A stretch of 12,104 bases of DNA from Methylotenera_A sp031369365 (GTDB lineage Bacteria > Pseudomonadota > Gammaproteobacteria > Burkholderiales > Methylophilaceae), in NCBI GenBank assembly GCA_031369365.1, contig JANMOP010000033.1, positions 1 through 12,104 on the forward strand, given 5' to 3'. Below the pieces are notes generated by a model. That model was not told where the DNA came from and did no database searches. It saw only the letters and a list, made by a program, of their open reading frames with translations. Positions 6,767 through 12,104 of this stretch are shown in pieces. Both the position numbers and the translations under genes were made by a program. The first letter of the stretch is position 1; each line of letters begins with the position of its first letter.

Positions 6767-7591
6767 ATGCGCTACATGTCAAATCAAAACAACCCAATCG
6801 GCGACCAATCTTACATGCCTGTCGGCATTTTTGATTCTGGTGTGGGCGGCATCAGCGTGCTTAAACATATTCACACGCTGTTGTCGCATGAAAATTTAAT
6901 CTACCTGGCAGATAGCAAATACGCGCCTTATGGCAACAAAACGCCGCAAGAAATTACGCAGCGCTGTATGATTTTGTGTGATGATTTGCTGCAAAAAAAT
7001 GTAAAAGCCATTGTAGTTGCCTGCAACACCGCCACCGCAGCGGCAATTGACGAATTACGCGAAAATTTTGATATACCTATTATTGGCATGGAGCCCGCCG
7101 TAAAACCTGCGGCTGAGGCCAGTAAAAACGGCGTCATTGGCGTGTTGGCTACTGTGGGTACACTTAAAAGCGCACAGTTTGCTGCGCTGTTAGAAAGTTA
7201 TGGTCGCAATGTCAAAGTGGTTACGCAAGCCTGCGTGGGTTTGGTGGAATGCATTGAGCGTGGCGAGCTGAACACACCTGAAACAAAAGCACTAATCCGC
7301 CAGTACACCACGCCGTTACTGGCCGAGGGCGCAGATACCATTGTGCTTGGCTGCACGCATTATCCGTTTGTAAAAGACGCAATTCGTGAGATTGTTGGCG
7401 ACAAAATTATGTTGATTGATACGGGTGCTGCGGTGGCAATGCAGTTAAAACGTCAACTAACAGAAAAAAATTTGTTATCAGTGAGCCAGCAAAAAGCCGA
7501 GGTATATTTTTGGACGAATAGCAAAGCGGAAAATGCCGCGCAAGTGACCGAGAGGCTATGGGGAAAGTGCGTGGAAGTGCACCGCTTTTAA
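6767..7591 (+). CDS. murI: Glutamate racemase
   Basis: MurI interconverts L- and D-glutamate by a two-cysteine, cofactor-free mechanism and supplies D-Glu for peptidoglycan. Signatures, numbered from the first ATG, are PVGIFDSGVGG (18-28) with Asp23 and Ser24; YLADSKYAPYGNK (46-58); VVACNTATA (83-91) with catalytic Cys86; and LGCTHYPF (194-201) with catalytic Cys196 and His198. Length (274) fits. Three ATGs are possible: 6767, 6776 and 6815. The protein core begins only at about residue 18, so either of the first two leaves a short tail, and none has a clear Shine-Dalgarno. The gene is preceded by the 6570-6720 element and diverges from the adenosyltransferase gene. No terminator is visible right after the stop. 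Confidence 0.96.
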   Translation: MRYMSNQNNPIGDQSYMPVGIFDSGVGGISVLKHIHTLLSHENLIYLADSKYAPYGNKTPQEITQRCMILCDDLLQKNVKAIVVACNTATAAAIDELRENFDIPIIGMEPAVKPAAEASKNGVIGVLATVGTLKSAQFAALLESYGRNVKVVTQACVGLVECIERGELNTPETKALIRQYTTPLLAEGADTIVLGCTHYPFVKDAIREIVGDKIMLIDTGAAVAMQLKRQLTEKNLLSVSQQKAEVYFWTNSKAENAAQVTERLWGKCVEVHRF

Positions 7592-7611
7592 AGACTGATT
7601 AACTAGATCAA

Positions 7612-7627
7612 TGTGCGCTAACGTACA
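7612..7627. promoter_or_regulatory. Candidate palindromic operator upstream of entericidin-like gene
   Basis: TGTGCG-CTAA-CGTACA is a 16-bp inverted repeat with one mismatch. It lies about 95 bp upstream of the entericidin-like start, in a 129-bp non-coding gap, and downstream of the murI stop. The shape (two 6-bp half-sites, 4-bp spacer) suits a dimeric regulator, but I cannot name one. No good -35/-10 pair was found nearby. Confidence 0.3.
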
Positions 7628-7723
7628 GAACAAATTGGCTTAATAATTTAGTATCAATTTTTAGCAACTAACAGGTTATATGTTTGATGTGCTAAATATT
7701 TTATCTAATTTGGGAGAGTCATG

Positions 7724-7873
7724 ATGATTAAAACTTTTGTATCCTTTCTAGCTGCATTTTTTCTTATTGGCACACTAACCGCTATTTCTGGTTGTAACAC
7801 CGTTGAAGGTGCTGGAAAAGACATTGAAAAAGGCGGTAAAGCCATTAAAGATGAGGCTGCTGAGCAAAAATAA
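7724..7873 (+). CDS. Entericidin EcnA/B-family small lipoprotein
   Basis: A very short gene. Starting at the second of two tandem ATGs (7724) gives 49 residues; the first (7721) gives 50. The second is favoured because GGGAG (7712-7716) then has seven bases of spacing. The product is MIKTFVSFLAAFFLIGTLTA, followed by ISGCNTVEGAGKDIEKGG and KAIKDEAAEQK: a signal peptide, a lipobox ISGC, and the diagnostic CNT-x-G-x-GKDIEKGG-KAIKD tail of entericidins. In enterobacteria EcnA/EcnB form an antidote-toxin pair whose toxin promotes lysis in stationary phase; many proteobacteria carry only one member, of unclear role. No second entericidin is visible here. A strong hairpin follows the stop by 13 bp. 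Mature chain about 26 residues, membrane-anchored. Confidence 0.88.
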   Translation: MIKTFVSFLAAFFLIGTLTAISGCNTVEGAGKDIEKGGKAIKDEAAEQK

Positions 7874-7886
7874 TTGAAGCTATTAC

Positions 7887-7914
7887 ACACCATTAATGAT
7901 GATATTAATGGTGT
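7887..7914. terminator. Perfect 11-bp hairpin between convergent genes
   Basis: ACACCATTAAT (7887-7897) and ATTAATGGTGT (7904-7914) form a perfect 11-bp stem with a 6-base loop. On the plus strand it is followed only by a short T run, so it is a moderate intrinsic terminator for the entericidin-like gene. The right arm overlaps the last codons and stop of the minus-strand zinc-finger gene, so it may act in both directions. Confidence 0.65.
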
Positions 7915-8108
7915 TTGACATGCTCACCCGCTTTAAGCTTATATTTAGTGCCGCAATATGGGCAAGCCACTTGACCTGTTTCTGCTATATCTAAAAACAC
8001 GCGTGGATGTGACGACCAAACCGCTACGGCCTTGGTAGGGCAGTGTAGCGGCAAATCTTTAGCCGAGATTTCTATGAATGTTTTTTCTATTTCTTTTAGG
8101 TCGGACAT
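7905..8108 (-). CDS. zf-CHCC zinc-finger protein (NDUFS6-like domain)
   Basis: A 67-residue protein with the zf-CHCC pattern: Cys23 (LHCPTK), His34 (SSHPRVFLDI), Cys49 and Cys52 (CPYCGTKYKL). These are the four expected zinc ligands, also seen in the mitochondrial complex I accessory subunit NDUFS6. In bacteria the role is unknown. The ATG at 8108 has AAGGAG ten bases upstream. The C-terminus ends in a histidine-rich EHVKHH, which may add metal binding. It lies downstream of ilvE on the same strand, separated by 183 bp that hold an inverted-repeat element. I recall this small gene next to ilvE in other betaproteobacteria, which supports it being real. Confidence 0.88.
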   Translation of the reverse strand: MSDLKEIEKTFIEISAKDLPLHCPTKAVAVWSSHPRVFLDIAETGQVACPYCGTKYKLKAGEHVKHH

Positions 8109-8128
8109 TTCTCAAAATCTCCTTAATT

Positions 8129-8263
8129 CGTCATTCCCGCGTAACCGTAAAGGTCATCCCCGTAGAATATATTCGCTAAAGCGCATTATTCATATGAGAT
8201 AGGCTGGAATCCATTTTATTTGTTAAAAACCCAAATGGATACCCGCTTTCTCGGGTATGACGG
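8129..8263. repeat. Dispersed inverted-repeat element (GTCATTCCCG...CGGGTATGAC)
   Basis: Outer ends GTCATTCCCG (8130-8139) and CGGGTATGAC (8252-8261) are inverted copies with one mismatch. Inside are an 8-bp stem ATCCATTT / AAATGGAT (8209-8216 and 8233-8240) and a hairpin ACCCG-CTTTCT-CGGGT (8241-8256). A second partial end, GGTCATCCCCG, begins at 8152, which suggests nested or degraded copies. Repeats with CGTCATTCCCG ends are common in bacterial genomes. This one fills most of the 183 bp between ilvE and the zinc-finger gene. Confidence 0.75.
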
Positions 8264-8291
8264 TAGTGGGTTATGTAAGTAGTTTAAATAT

Positions 8292-9224
8292 TTAAACTAA
8301 AGTCAGCCAATCGGCATGTTTGGCCGATTTGCCTTTAACCACATCAAAATACAAAGCTTGTAGCTTTTCTGTAATCGGGCCGCGCGTGCCAGTACCAATA
8401 TTGCGGTTATCTAACTCACGAATCGGCGTGACTTCGGCGGCAGTACCTGTGAAGAAGGCTTCATCGGCAGTATAAACCTCGTCGCGCGTGATGCGTTTTT
8501 CAATCACTTCAAGGCCGATTTCTTTCGCCAGTTGCACAATGGTATCGCGAGTAATGCCTTCTAACGCGCTAGTTAAATCAGGCGTGTAAAGTTTTCCTTT
8601 GCGAATGATAAACACATTTTCGCCCGAGCCTTCGGCTACAAAGCCGTCCACATCTAGCAGCAAGGCTTCGTCGTAACCATCTTGCGCGGCTTCTTGGTGC
8701 GCTAAAATACTGTTCATGTAATTGCCGTTGGCTTTGGCTTTACACATGGTGATATTGACGTGGTGGCGCGAAAATGACGATGTTTTTACGCGGATGCCTT
8801 TGGTGAGCGCTTCATCTCCCATGTATGCGCCCCAGCTCCACGCCGCGCAAATCACATGCGTAGATAAAGTTTTGGCGGCAATACCCATCGCCTCAGCCCC
8901 GTAAAACGCCATTGGGCGAATGTAAGCAGATTCTAATTTATTTTCGCGCACGGCGGCACACATCGCATCAGAAATTTCTTGTTTGCTAAATGGCATTTTC
9001 ATTTGCAAAATATGCGCGCTGTTAAATAGGCGATCGGTATGCTCTTGCAAGCGGAAAATCGCTGCGCCTTTGTCTGTTTTATAGGCGCGCACGCCTTCAA
9101 ACACGCCCATGCCGTAATGTAGCGTGTGGGTGAGCACGTGCGTAGTGGCATCGCGCCAATTCACCATTTTTCCGTCGTACCAAATAACGCCGTCACGATC
9201 TGCCATTGAGTTAGGTATTGCCAT
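8292..9224 (-). CDS. ilvE: Branched-chain amino acid aminotransferase
   Basis: IlvE is a class IV PLP enzyme that makes the last step of valine, leucine and isoleucine synthesis, using glutamate as amino donor. The 310-residue product shows DGVIWYDGKMVNWRDA (11-26), LHYGMGVFEGVRAY (35-48), the PLP-lysine segment KAKANGNYMNS with Lys164, the LDVDGFVAEGSGENVF segment (190-205) and FTGTAAEVTPI near the C-terminus. These favour branched-chain aminotransferase over D-amino acid aminotransferase or aminodeoxychorismate lyase. The ATG at 9224 has AAAGG upstream; an alternative ATG at 9206 (MADRDG) is also reasonable. A good promoter lies just upstream. Its ketoisovalerate partner is also the substrate of PanB. 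Confidence 0.96.
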   Translation of the reverse strand: MAIPNSMADRDGVIWYDGKMVNWRDATTHVLTHTLHYGMGVFEGVRAYKTDKGAAIFRLQEHTDRLFNSAHILQMKMPFSKQEISDAMCAAVRENKLESAYIRPMAFYGAEAMGIAAKTLSTHVICAAWSWGAYMGDEALTKGIRVKTSSFSRHHVNITMCKAKANGNYMNSILAHQEAAQDGYDEALLLDVDGFVAEGSGENVFIIRKGKLYTPDLTSALEGITRDTIVQLAKEIGLEVIEKRITRDEVYTADEAFFTGTAAEVTPIRELDNRNIGTGTRGPITEKLQALYFDVVKGKSAKHADWLTLV

Positions 9225-9256
9225 TTTTAAAGCCTTTTATACTGATTTACAGAAGA

Positions 9257-9284
9257 ATTATATGCAGGCGATATTGTAAACCAA
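9257..9284 (-). promoter_or_regulatory. Sigma-70-like promoter for ilvE
   Basis: Read on the minus strand, TTGGTT (9279-9284) and a perfect TATAAT (9257-9262) are 16 bp apart. The start would fall near 9250, leaving a leader of about 26 nt with a Shine-Dalgarno before the ATG at 9224. Such a short leader leaves no room for a classical attenuator peptide. Confidence 0.55.
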
Positions 9285-9304
9285 AGCAGTGAATTGTTTG
9301 CTTA

Positions 9305-9313
9305 TGTTAGAAT
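9305..9313 (+). promoter_or_regulatory. Candidate extended -10 promoter for the sco gene
   Basis: TGTTAGAAT is a TG-n plus TAGAAT extended -10 element, 39 bp before the sco ATG at 9353. No matching -35 hexamer was found at 16-18 bp, which is acceptable for extended -10 promoters. It would start RNA near 9320. Confidence 0.4.
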
Positions 9314-9352
9314 CAAATGCTTTACTATTTAAAAACTTAACGGCGTAAAACC

Positions 9353-9940
9353 ATGAAAAAACTATGTATTTTTGTATTACTGTTGACGACTACGGTTTTA
9401 TTTTCGGCGTGTAAACCTGCGCCTACACCAATAGCATCTAATTCAACCGATATTACTGGTGCAGATTTTGCCAAAACTTTAACGCTAACTGACCATAATG
9501 GAAAATTGCGTAGCATGAGCGATTTTAAAGATAAGGTAGTGGTGCTGTTTTTTGGCTTTACACATTGCCCAGACGTGTGTCCCACCACCATGAGCGACCT
9601 TAAACAGGCCATGAAATTACTGGGTAAAAAGTCTGATGAAGTACAAGTTTTGTTTGTAACGGTGGATCCAGAGCGCGATACGCAGGAGGTGTTAGCGAAG
9701 TTTGTGCCCTCGTTTGATGCGCGCTTTATTGGTCTGCGCGGTAGCTTGCAAGAGACGGCGGAAACCTTGGGCAACTTTAAGATATTCTACGCAAAAGTGC
9801 CAGGTAAAGATAAAGCCGAATACAGCATAGACCACAGTGCTGGCATGTATGTGTTTGATAAAAAAGGAAAAGTTAGGCTGTATATGGGCTATGGACAAAA
9901 ACCTGCCGAGATAGCAAGCGATATTAGCAAGTTGTTCTAG
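9353..9940 (+). CDS. sco: Sco1/SenC/PrrC-family copper chaperone lipoprotein
   Basis: Sco proteins are membrane-tethered thioredoxin-fold copper chaperones or thiol reductases that help build the CuA centre of cytochrome c oxidase. The 195-residue product has a signal sequence ending LFSAC with predicted lipidated Cys20. Phe at -3 is less usual than Leu, so a plain membrane anchor is the alternative. The copper motif is FTHCPDVCPTTM (69-80) with Cys72 and Cys76. VTVDPERDT (102-110) and DHSAG with His161 complete the CxxxC plus His ligand set. No oxidase genes are in the window. It diverges from ilvE across 128 bp. The TAG stop lies inside the head of a REP-like unit, so that repeat may have set the gene's 3' end. 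Confidence 0.95.
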   Translation: MKKLCIFVLLLTTTVLFSACKPAPTPIASNSTDITGADFAKTLTLTDHNGKLRSMSDFKDKVVVLFFGFTHCPDVCPTTMSDLKQAMKLLGKKSDEVQVLFVTVDPERDTQEVLAKFVPSFDARFIGLRGSLQETAETLGNFKIFYAKVPGKDKAEYSIDHSAGMYVFDKKGKVRLYMGYGQKPAEIASDISKLF

Positions 9941-9991
9941 GAGGGGCGACTCGCCCCGATAGCTTCATCGCGACGAGGGCGTCGCGCCTAC
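9938..9991. repeat. REP-like hairpin pair, heads outward
   Basis: Unit A on the plus strand (9938-9959) starts TAGGAG and folds GGGGC-GACTC-GCCCC (9943-9957). Unit B on the minus strand (9964-9991) starts GTAGGC and folds as a perfect 7-bp stem CGCGACG / CGTCGCG around a 4-base loop (9969-9986). Both share a GTAGG-type head followed by a GCGA stem, like REP units, and face opposite ways. The pair lies between the convergent sco and ygjP-like genes and could also serve as a terminator, although no T run follows. Confidence 0.75.
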
Positions 9992-10045
9992 AATGTTGGG
10001 CTAATTGGCTGGCGGCGCGCTGTATTGGTATCAGCCTGCGTTCAA

Positions 10046-10756
10046 CTAAATACGATGCAAGTGTGGTGATAACGCTTTCAGTTCTTTCTCTGCCGCTTTG
10101 TAATTAGGGAACAAGTCTTCGACTACCGCCCAAAACTTCGCGGAGTGATTCATTTGTTTTAAGTGCGCCAGCTCGTGGCAGATGACGTAGTTAATGATGT
10201 GCGGCGGTGCTTGCAGCAAGCGCCAGTTTAGTCGAACTTCGCCACGACTATTGCAACTGCCCCAGCGCGACTGCGCGTTTGAGAGCGCAAGTGGCGGCGT
10301 TGCTACACCTAACTTGGCAGCAAAAATTTCCAACCTGCGGTTAAAATCTATTGCCGCTTGCTTTTTGTACCATTGAATCACCTTACGGCCAAGCACCGCA
10401 TGGTTATTGGGCTGTGGCGATGCCATAAATAAGGTGTTTTGATCGAAAATTAAGGCTTTATTGCTGCTATTTTGTGAAATACTTAGCTGAATATCGCTGC
10501 CTAAATATAACAAATGTTCACCGTCAATCCAGTCAATTTTTGCTACATGATTCGCTTGGCGTGCTTGTAGTTTGTTTAAGATCCAATTGGATTTTTGCTG
10601 CAAAATTTGATTAAGCTGAAACTCAAAAATACGTTTTGGCGCATGTACTACTAAGCCATCTGCGGTGATTTTTAAGCCAACCGTGCGGCGCGGACGGCGT
10701 TCGAGTAAGTAAGAAATCGTTTCGCCATTGGAAAGTGTAAGTATTTGATTTGCCAT
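10046..10756 (-). CDS. YgjP-like (DUF45) zinc metallopeptidase-type protein
   Basis: A 236-residue protein of the YgjP/DUF45 family, related to SprT and WLM-type metallopeptidases. The gluzincin-like motif is YVICHELAHLKQMNHSAKFW (190-209), with His194, Glu195 and His198 as the HExxH core and His204 in the conserved NHS position. The family segment AQSRWGSCNSRGEVRLNWRL (161-180) precedes it. The N-terminal half is the usual beta-rich region (RRPRRTVGLKITADG). No signal peptide is seen, so it is cytoplasmic. Substrate unknown; the family is annotated as metal-dependent hydrolase. Its ATG directly abuts the plsC stop with no gap, so translation is probably coupled within a gmhB-plsC-ygjP operon. 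Confidence 0.93.
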   Translation of the reverse strand: MANQILTLSNGETISYLLERRPRRTVGLKITADGLVVHAPKRIFEFQLNQILQQKSNWILNKLQARQANHVAKIDWIDGEHLLYLGSDIQLSISQNSSNKALIFDQNTLFMASPQPNNHAVLGRKVIQWYKKQAAIDFNRRLEIFAAKLGVATPPLALSNAQSRWGSCNSRGEVRLNWRLLQAPPHIINYVICHELAHLKQMNHSAKFWAVVEDLFPNYKAAEKELKALSPHLHRI

Positions 10757-11470
10757 CTATAGTTTGGTTATTTCTGCTTCAATCCAATCTTCCACCTGCT
10801 TATTCAGCGCATCTGCCTTCAAACCCGCCGTTTCTATTGGTTTTCCAATGCTTAAAGTAATCATGCCAGGTGTTTTTAAGAAGGCATTTTTACGCCAAAA
10901 TAAACCCGCATTATGCGCCACAGGCACTACAGTTGTTTGTGTTTGTGTGGCCAGCAGCGCACCGCCCATATGGTATTTGGCGCGTTTGCCGTATTCAATG
11001 CGCGTGCCTTCGGGGAAAATCACCACCCACAAACCTTTAGCTAATCTATCTTTGCCGTGCGACACCAATTTTTTAAGCGATTCGCGCCCAGCGCTACGGT
11101 TAATCGGTATGGCAGAAAGCGCCCACCATGCCCAACCGATGATGGGAATATATAAAAGCTCGCGCTTTAATACCCAAATTTGTGGTGGAAAAATCACTTG
11201 TAATGCAATTGTCTCCCACGCGGATTGGTGCTTGCATAAGATGATGGAAGGATGATTTGGAATATTTTCGCGGCCGCGCACCTCAAAGCCTAAGTTACAG
11301 GTAACTTTAAGCAAAAACAAGCTCCAATGCGCCCAATAGCTGGCGACGCGCGAGCGCGTTACGCCACTGAGCGGAATTAACAAAATGATGAGAATTGTGA
11401 AAATGGGCGTGATGATGACCATGCCTAAAAAAAATGCCAGTGACCTTACAAAACGCACTAGTTTAAGCAT
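10757..11470 (-). CDS. plsC: 1-acyl-sn-glycerol-3-phosphate acyltransferase
   Basis: PlsC acylates lysophosphatidic acid to phosphatidic acid at the inner membrane. From the ATG at 11470 the product has 237 residues. An N-terminal hydrophobic helix lies at about residues 10-35. Motif I is CKHQSAWET, with His81 and an acidic residue after four spacers; here that residue is Glu86, where the general family has Asp (HX4D). Motif III is VIFPEGTR (150-157), and motif IV is VPVAHNAG (182-189). The HQSAWET form is one I recall from betaproteobacterial homologues. An upstream TTG at 11485 would add five residues, but it lacks a Shine-Dalgarno; the ATG start overlaps the gmhB 3' end by 8 nt. The overlap with gmhB and the abutting ygjP-like gene show a tight operon. 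Confidence 0.93.
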   Translation of the reverse strand: MLKLVRFVRSLAFFLGMVIITPIFTILIILLIPLSGVTRSRVASYWAHWSLFLLKVTCNLGFEVRGRENIPNHPSIILCKHQSAWETIALQVIFPPQIWVLKRELLYIPIIGWAWWALSAIPINRSAGRESLKKLVSHGKDRLAKGLWVVIFPEGTRIEYGKRAKYHMGGALLATQTQTTVVPVAHNAGLFWRKNAFLKTPGMITLSIGKPIETAGLKADALNKQVEDWIEAEITKL

Positions 11471-12011
11471 TCTCAGCTTCTGCAATAATATGTTGCACGG
11501 CTTCGTTTAAGTCAGCAAAAATAAGCGTACCTTTTGGCAAGTTACCATTGGCGAGCGTTTCTTCCCCTTTGCCAGACCGCACCAGTATTGGCTTGCAGCC
11601 TGCATCGTAGAACGCTTGTAAATCGCGCAGCGAGTCGCCCACAGCAAAAACCTCACTCAAATCTACCGAAAATCGGCGCTCAATATCTACAATCATGCCT
11701 GTTTTAGGTTTGCGGCAAGTGCAGTTATCATCTGCCGCGTGTGGGCAATAAAACATCGCATCGATACGTCCGCCCAATTGCGCCAGCGCGCGATGCATTT
11801 TGTCGTTAATCGCGTTGAGAGTTGCCATATCAAACAGGCCGCGCGAAATACCGCTTTGATTGGTGGCAATCGCCACGCGAAAACCGCTTTGATTGAGTAG
11901 TGCAATGGCTTCCAAGCTGTTTGGAATTGCAATCCACTCATTGGGATTTTTGATGAAATTGACGGAATCAATGTTGATGACGCCGTCGCGATCGAGTATC
12001 ACAAGCTTCAT
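11463..12011 (-). CDS. gmhB: D-glycero-D-manno-heptose 1,7-bisphosphate 7-phosphatase
   Basis: GmhB removes the 7-phosphate from heptose bisphosphate on the way to ADP-heptose for the LPS inner core. The 182-residue HAD-family protein has motif I ILDRDGVIN (5-13) with Asp7 and Asp9, motif II ATNQSG (49-54), and the zinc-binding insertion YCPHAADDNCTCRKPKTGM (88-106) with Cys89, His91, Cys97 and Cys99, which is diagnostic for GmhB. Motif IV is VGDSLRDLQAF (124-134). The related histidinol phosphatase has the same fold, but the context with plsC and the residues fit GmhB. The ATG at 12011 has AAGGA about eight bases upstream. A REP pair begins only 15 bp upstream of the start. In related genomes glyS often precedes it; that is outside this window. 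Confidence 0.95.
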   Translation of the reverse strand: MKLVILDRDGVINIDSVNFIKNPNEWIAIPNSLEAIALLNQSGFRVAIATNQSGISRGLFDMATLNAINDKMHRALAQLGGRIDAMFYCPHAADDNCTCRKPKTGMIVDIERRFSVDLSEVFAVGDSLRDLQAFYDAGCKPILVRSGKGEETLANGNLPKGTLIFADLNEAVQHIIAEAENA

Positions 12012-12025
12012 TTGTTAATTCCTTG

Positions 12026-12088
12026 TTCGCGATTTAAAAATCGCTCCTACATTAAGGCTTTGTGTACGAGCGCAATTTATTGCGCGAA
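12026..12088. repeat. REP-like hairpin pair, heads inward
   Basis: Two 25-nt units face each other. The minus-strand unit (12026-12050) reads GTAGGA, then stem GCGATTT / AAATCGC, then GAA. The plus-strand unit (12064-12088) reads GTACGA, then stem GCGCAAT / ATTGCGC, then GAA. Each stem is a perfect 7 bp with a 2-base TT loop. Three stem pairs differ between the units, and each difference is compensated on the other side. The pair lies directly upstream of gmhB. Confidence 0.85.
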
Positions 12089-12104
12089 TATGATACGCCA
12101 TTAT

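Noticed and set aside
10764..11255. A 163-residue plus-strand open frame over plsC
   Set aside because: Antisense shadow of plsC, which carries all family motifs in its own frame.
11471..11485. TTG start for plsC, five codons upstream
   Set aside because: Rare start codon without a Shine-Dalgarno; the ATG at 11470 gives a normal N-terminus and a short overlap with gmhB.
1..12104. tRNA, rRNA or a full transposase gene
   Set aside because: No cloverleaf with the expected T-arm, no rRNA-like stretch, and no transposase-like frame was found; only non-coding repeats are present.

Overview
The window reads as a core-genome segment of a Gram-negative betaproteobacterium. The protein flavour and gene order (rsfS-panD-panC, then panB-dNK-folK-pcnB; gmhB-plsC-ygjP) suggest a methylotroph of the Methylophilaceae (Methylotenera-like). 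That placement is inferred from remembered families and no search was run. Base composition is moderately AT-rich. No phage, plasmid, CRISPR or complete insertion-sequence gene is visible.

Left part (1-6491), almost all on the minus strand. Transcription runs right to left: PduO-type cobalamin adenosyltransferase, pcnB (poly(A) polymerase), a short inverted-repeat element, folK, a deoxynucleoside kinase and panB. An AT-rich lipoprotein gene on the opposite strand interrupts here (1902-2411), followed by panC, panD and rsfS, which runs off the left edge. PanB, PanC and PanD supply three of the four steps to pantothenate; ketopantoate reductase is not in the window. FolK serves folate synthesis and the kinase serves nucleotide salvage, so the block is a cofactor and nucleotide housekeeping cluster.

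Middle (6492-9352). A MITE-like inverted repeat fills the gap between the divergent pduO-type gene and murI (glutamate racemase). Then come a 50-codon entericidin-like lipoprotein with a candidate operator upstream and a strong hairpin downstream, a zf-CHCC zinc-finger protein, another dispersed inverted repeat, and ilvE with a good sigma-70-like promoter.

Right part (9353-12104). A Sco-type copper chaperone lipoprotein (plus strand) is followed by a REP pair. A tight minus-strand operon gmhB-plsC-ygjP-like follows (LPS heptose phosphatase, lysophosphatidate acyltransferase, zinc metallopeptidase-like protein). A second REP pair lies immediately upstream of gmhB.

The most notable signals are structural rather than a new multi-gene system: (1) two REP-like hairpin pairs with opposite internal orientation, where three base-pair differences between the two units at 12026-12088 are all compensated; (2) five tandem 15-bp repeats giving RsfS a pentapeptide-repeat N-terminal extension, plus a GC-rich, arginine-rich C-terminal extension; (3) the foreign-looking lipoprotein gene splitting the pan cluster; (4) an orphan entericidin with a palindromic upstream site. 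I found no convincing undescribed defence or biosynthetic system.
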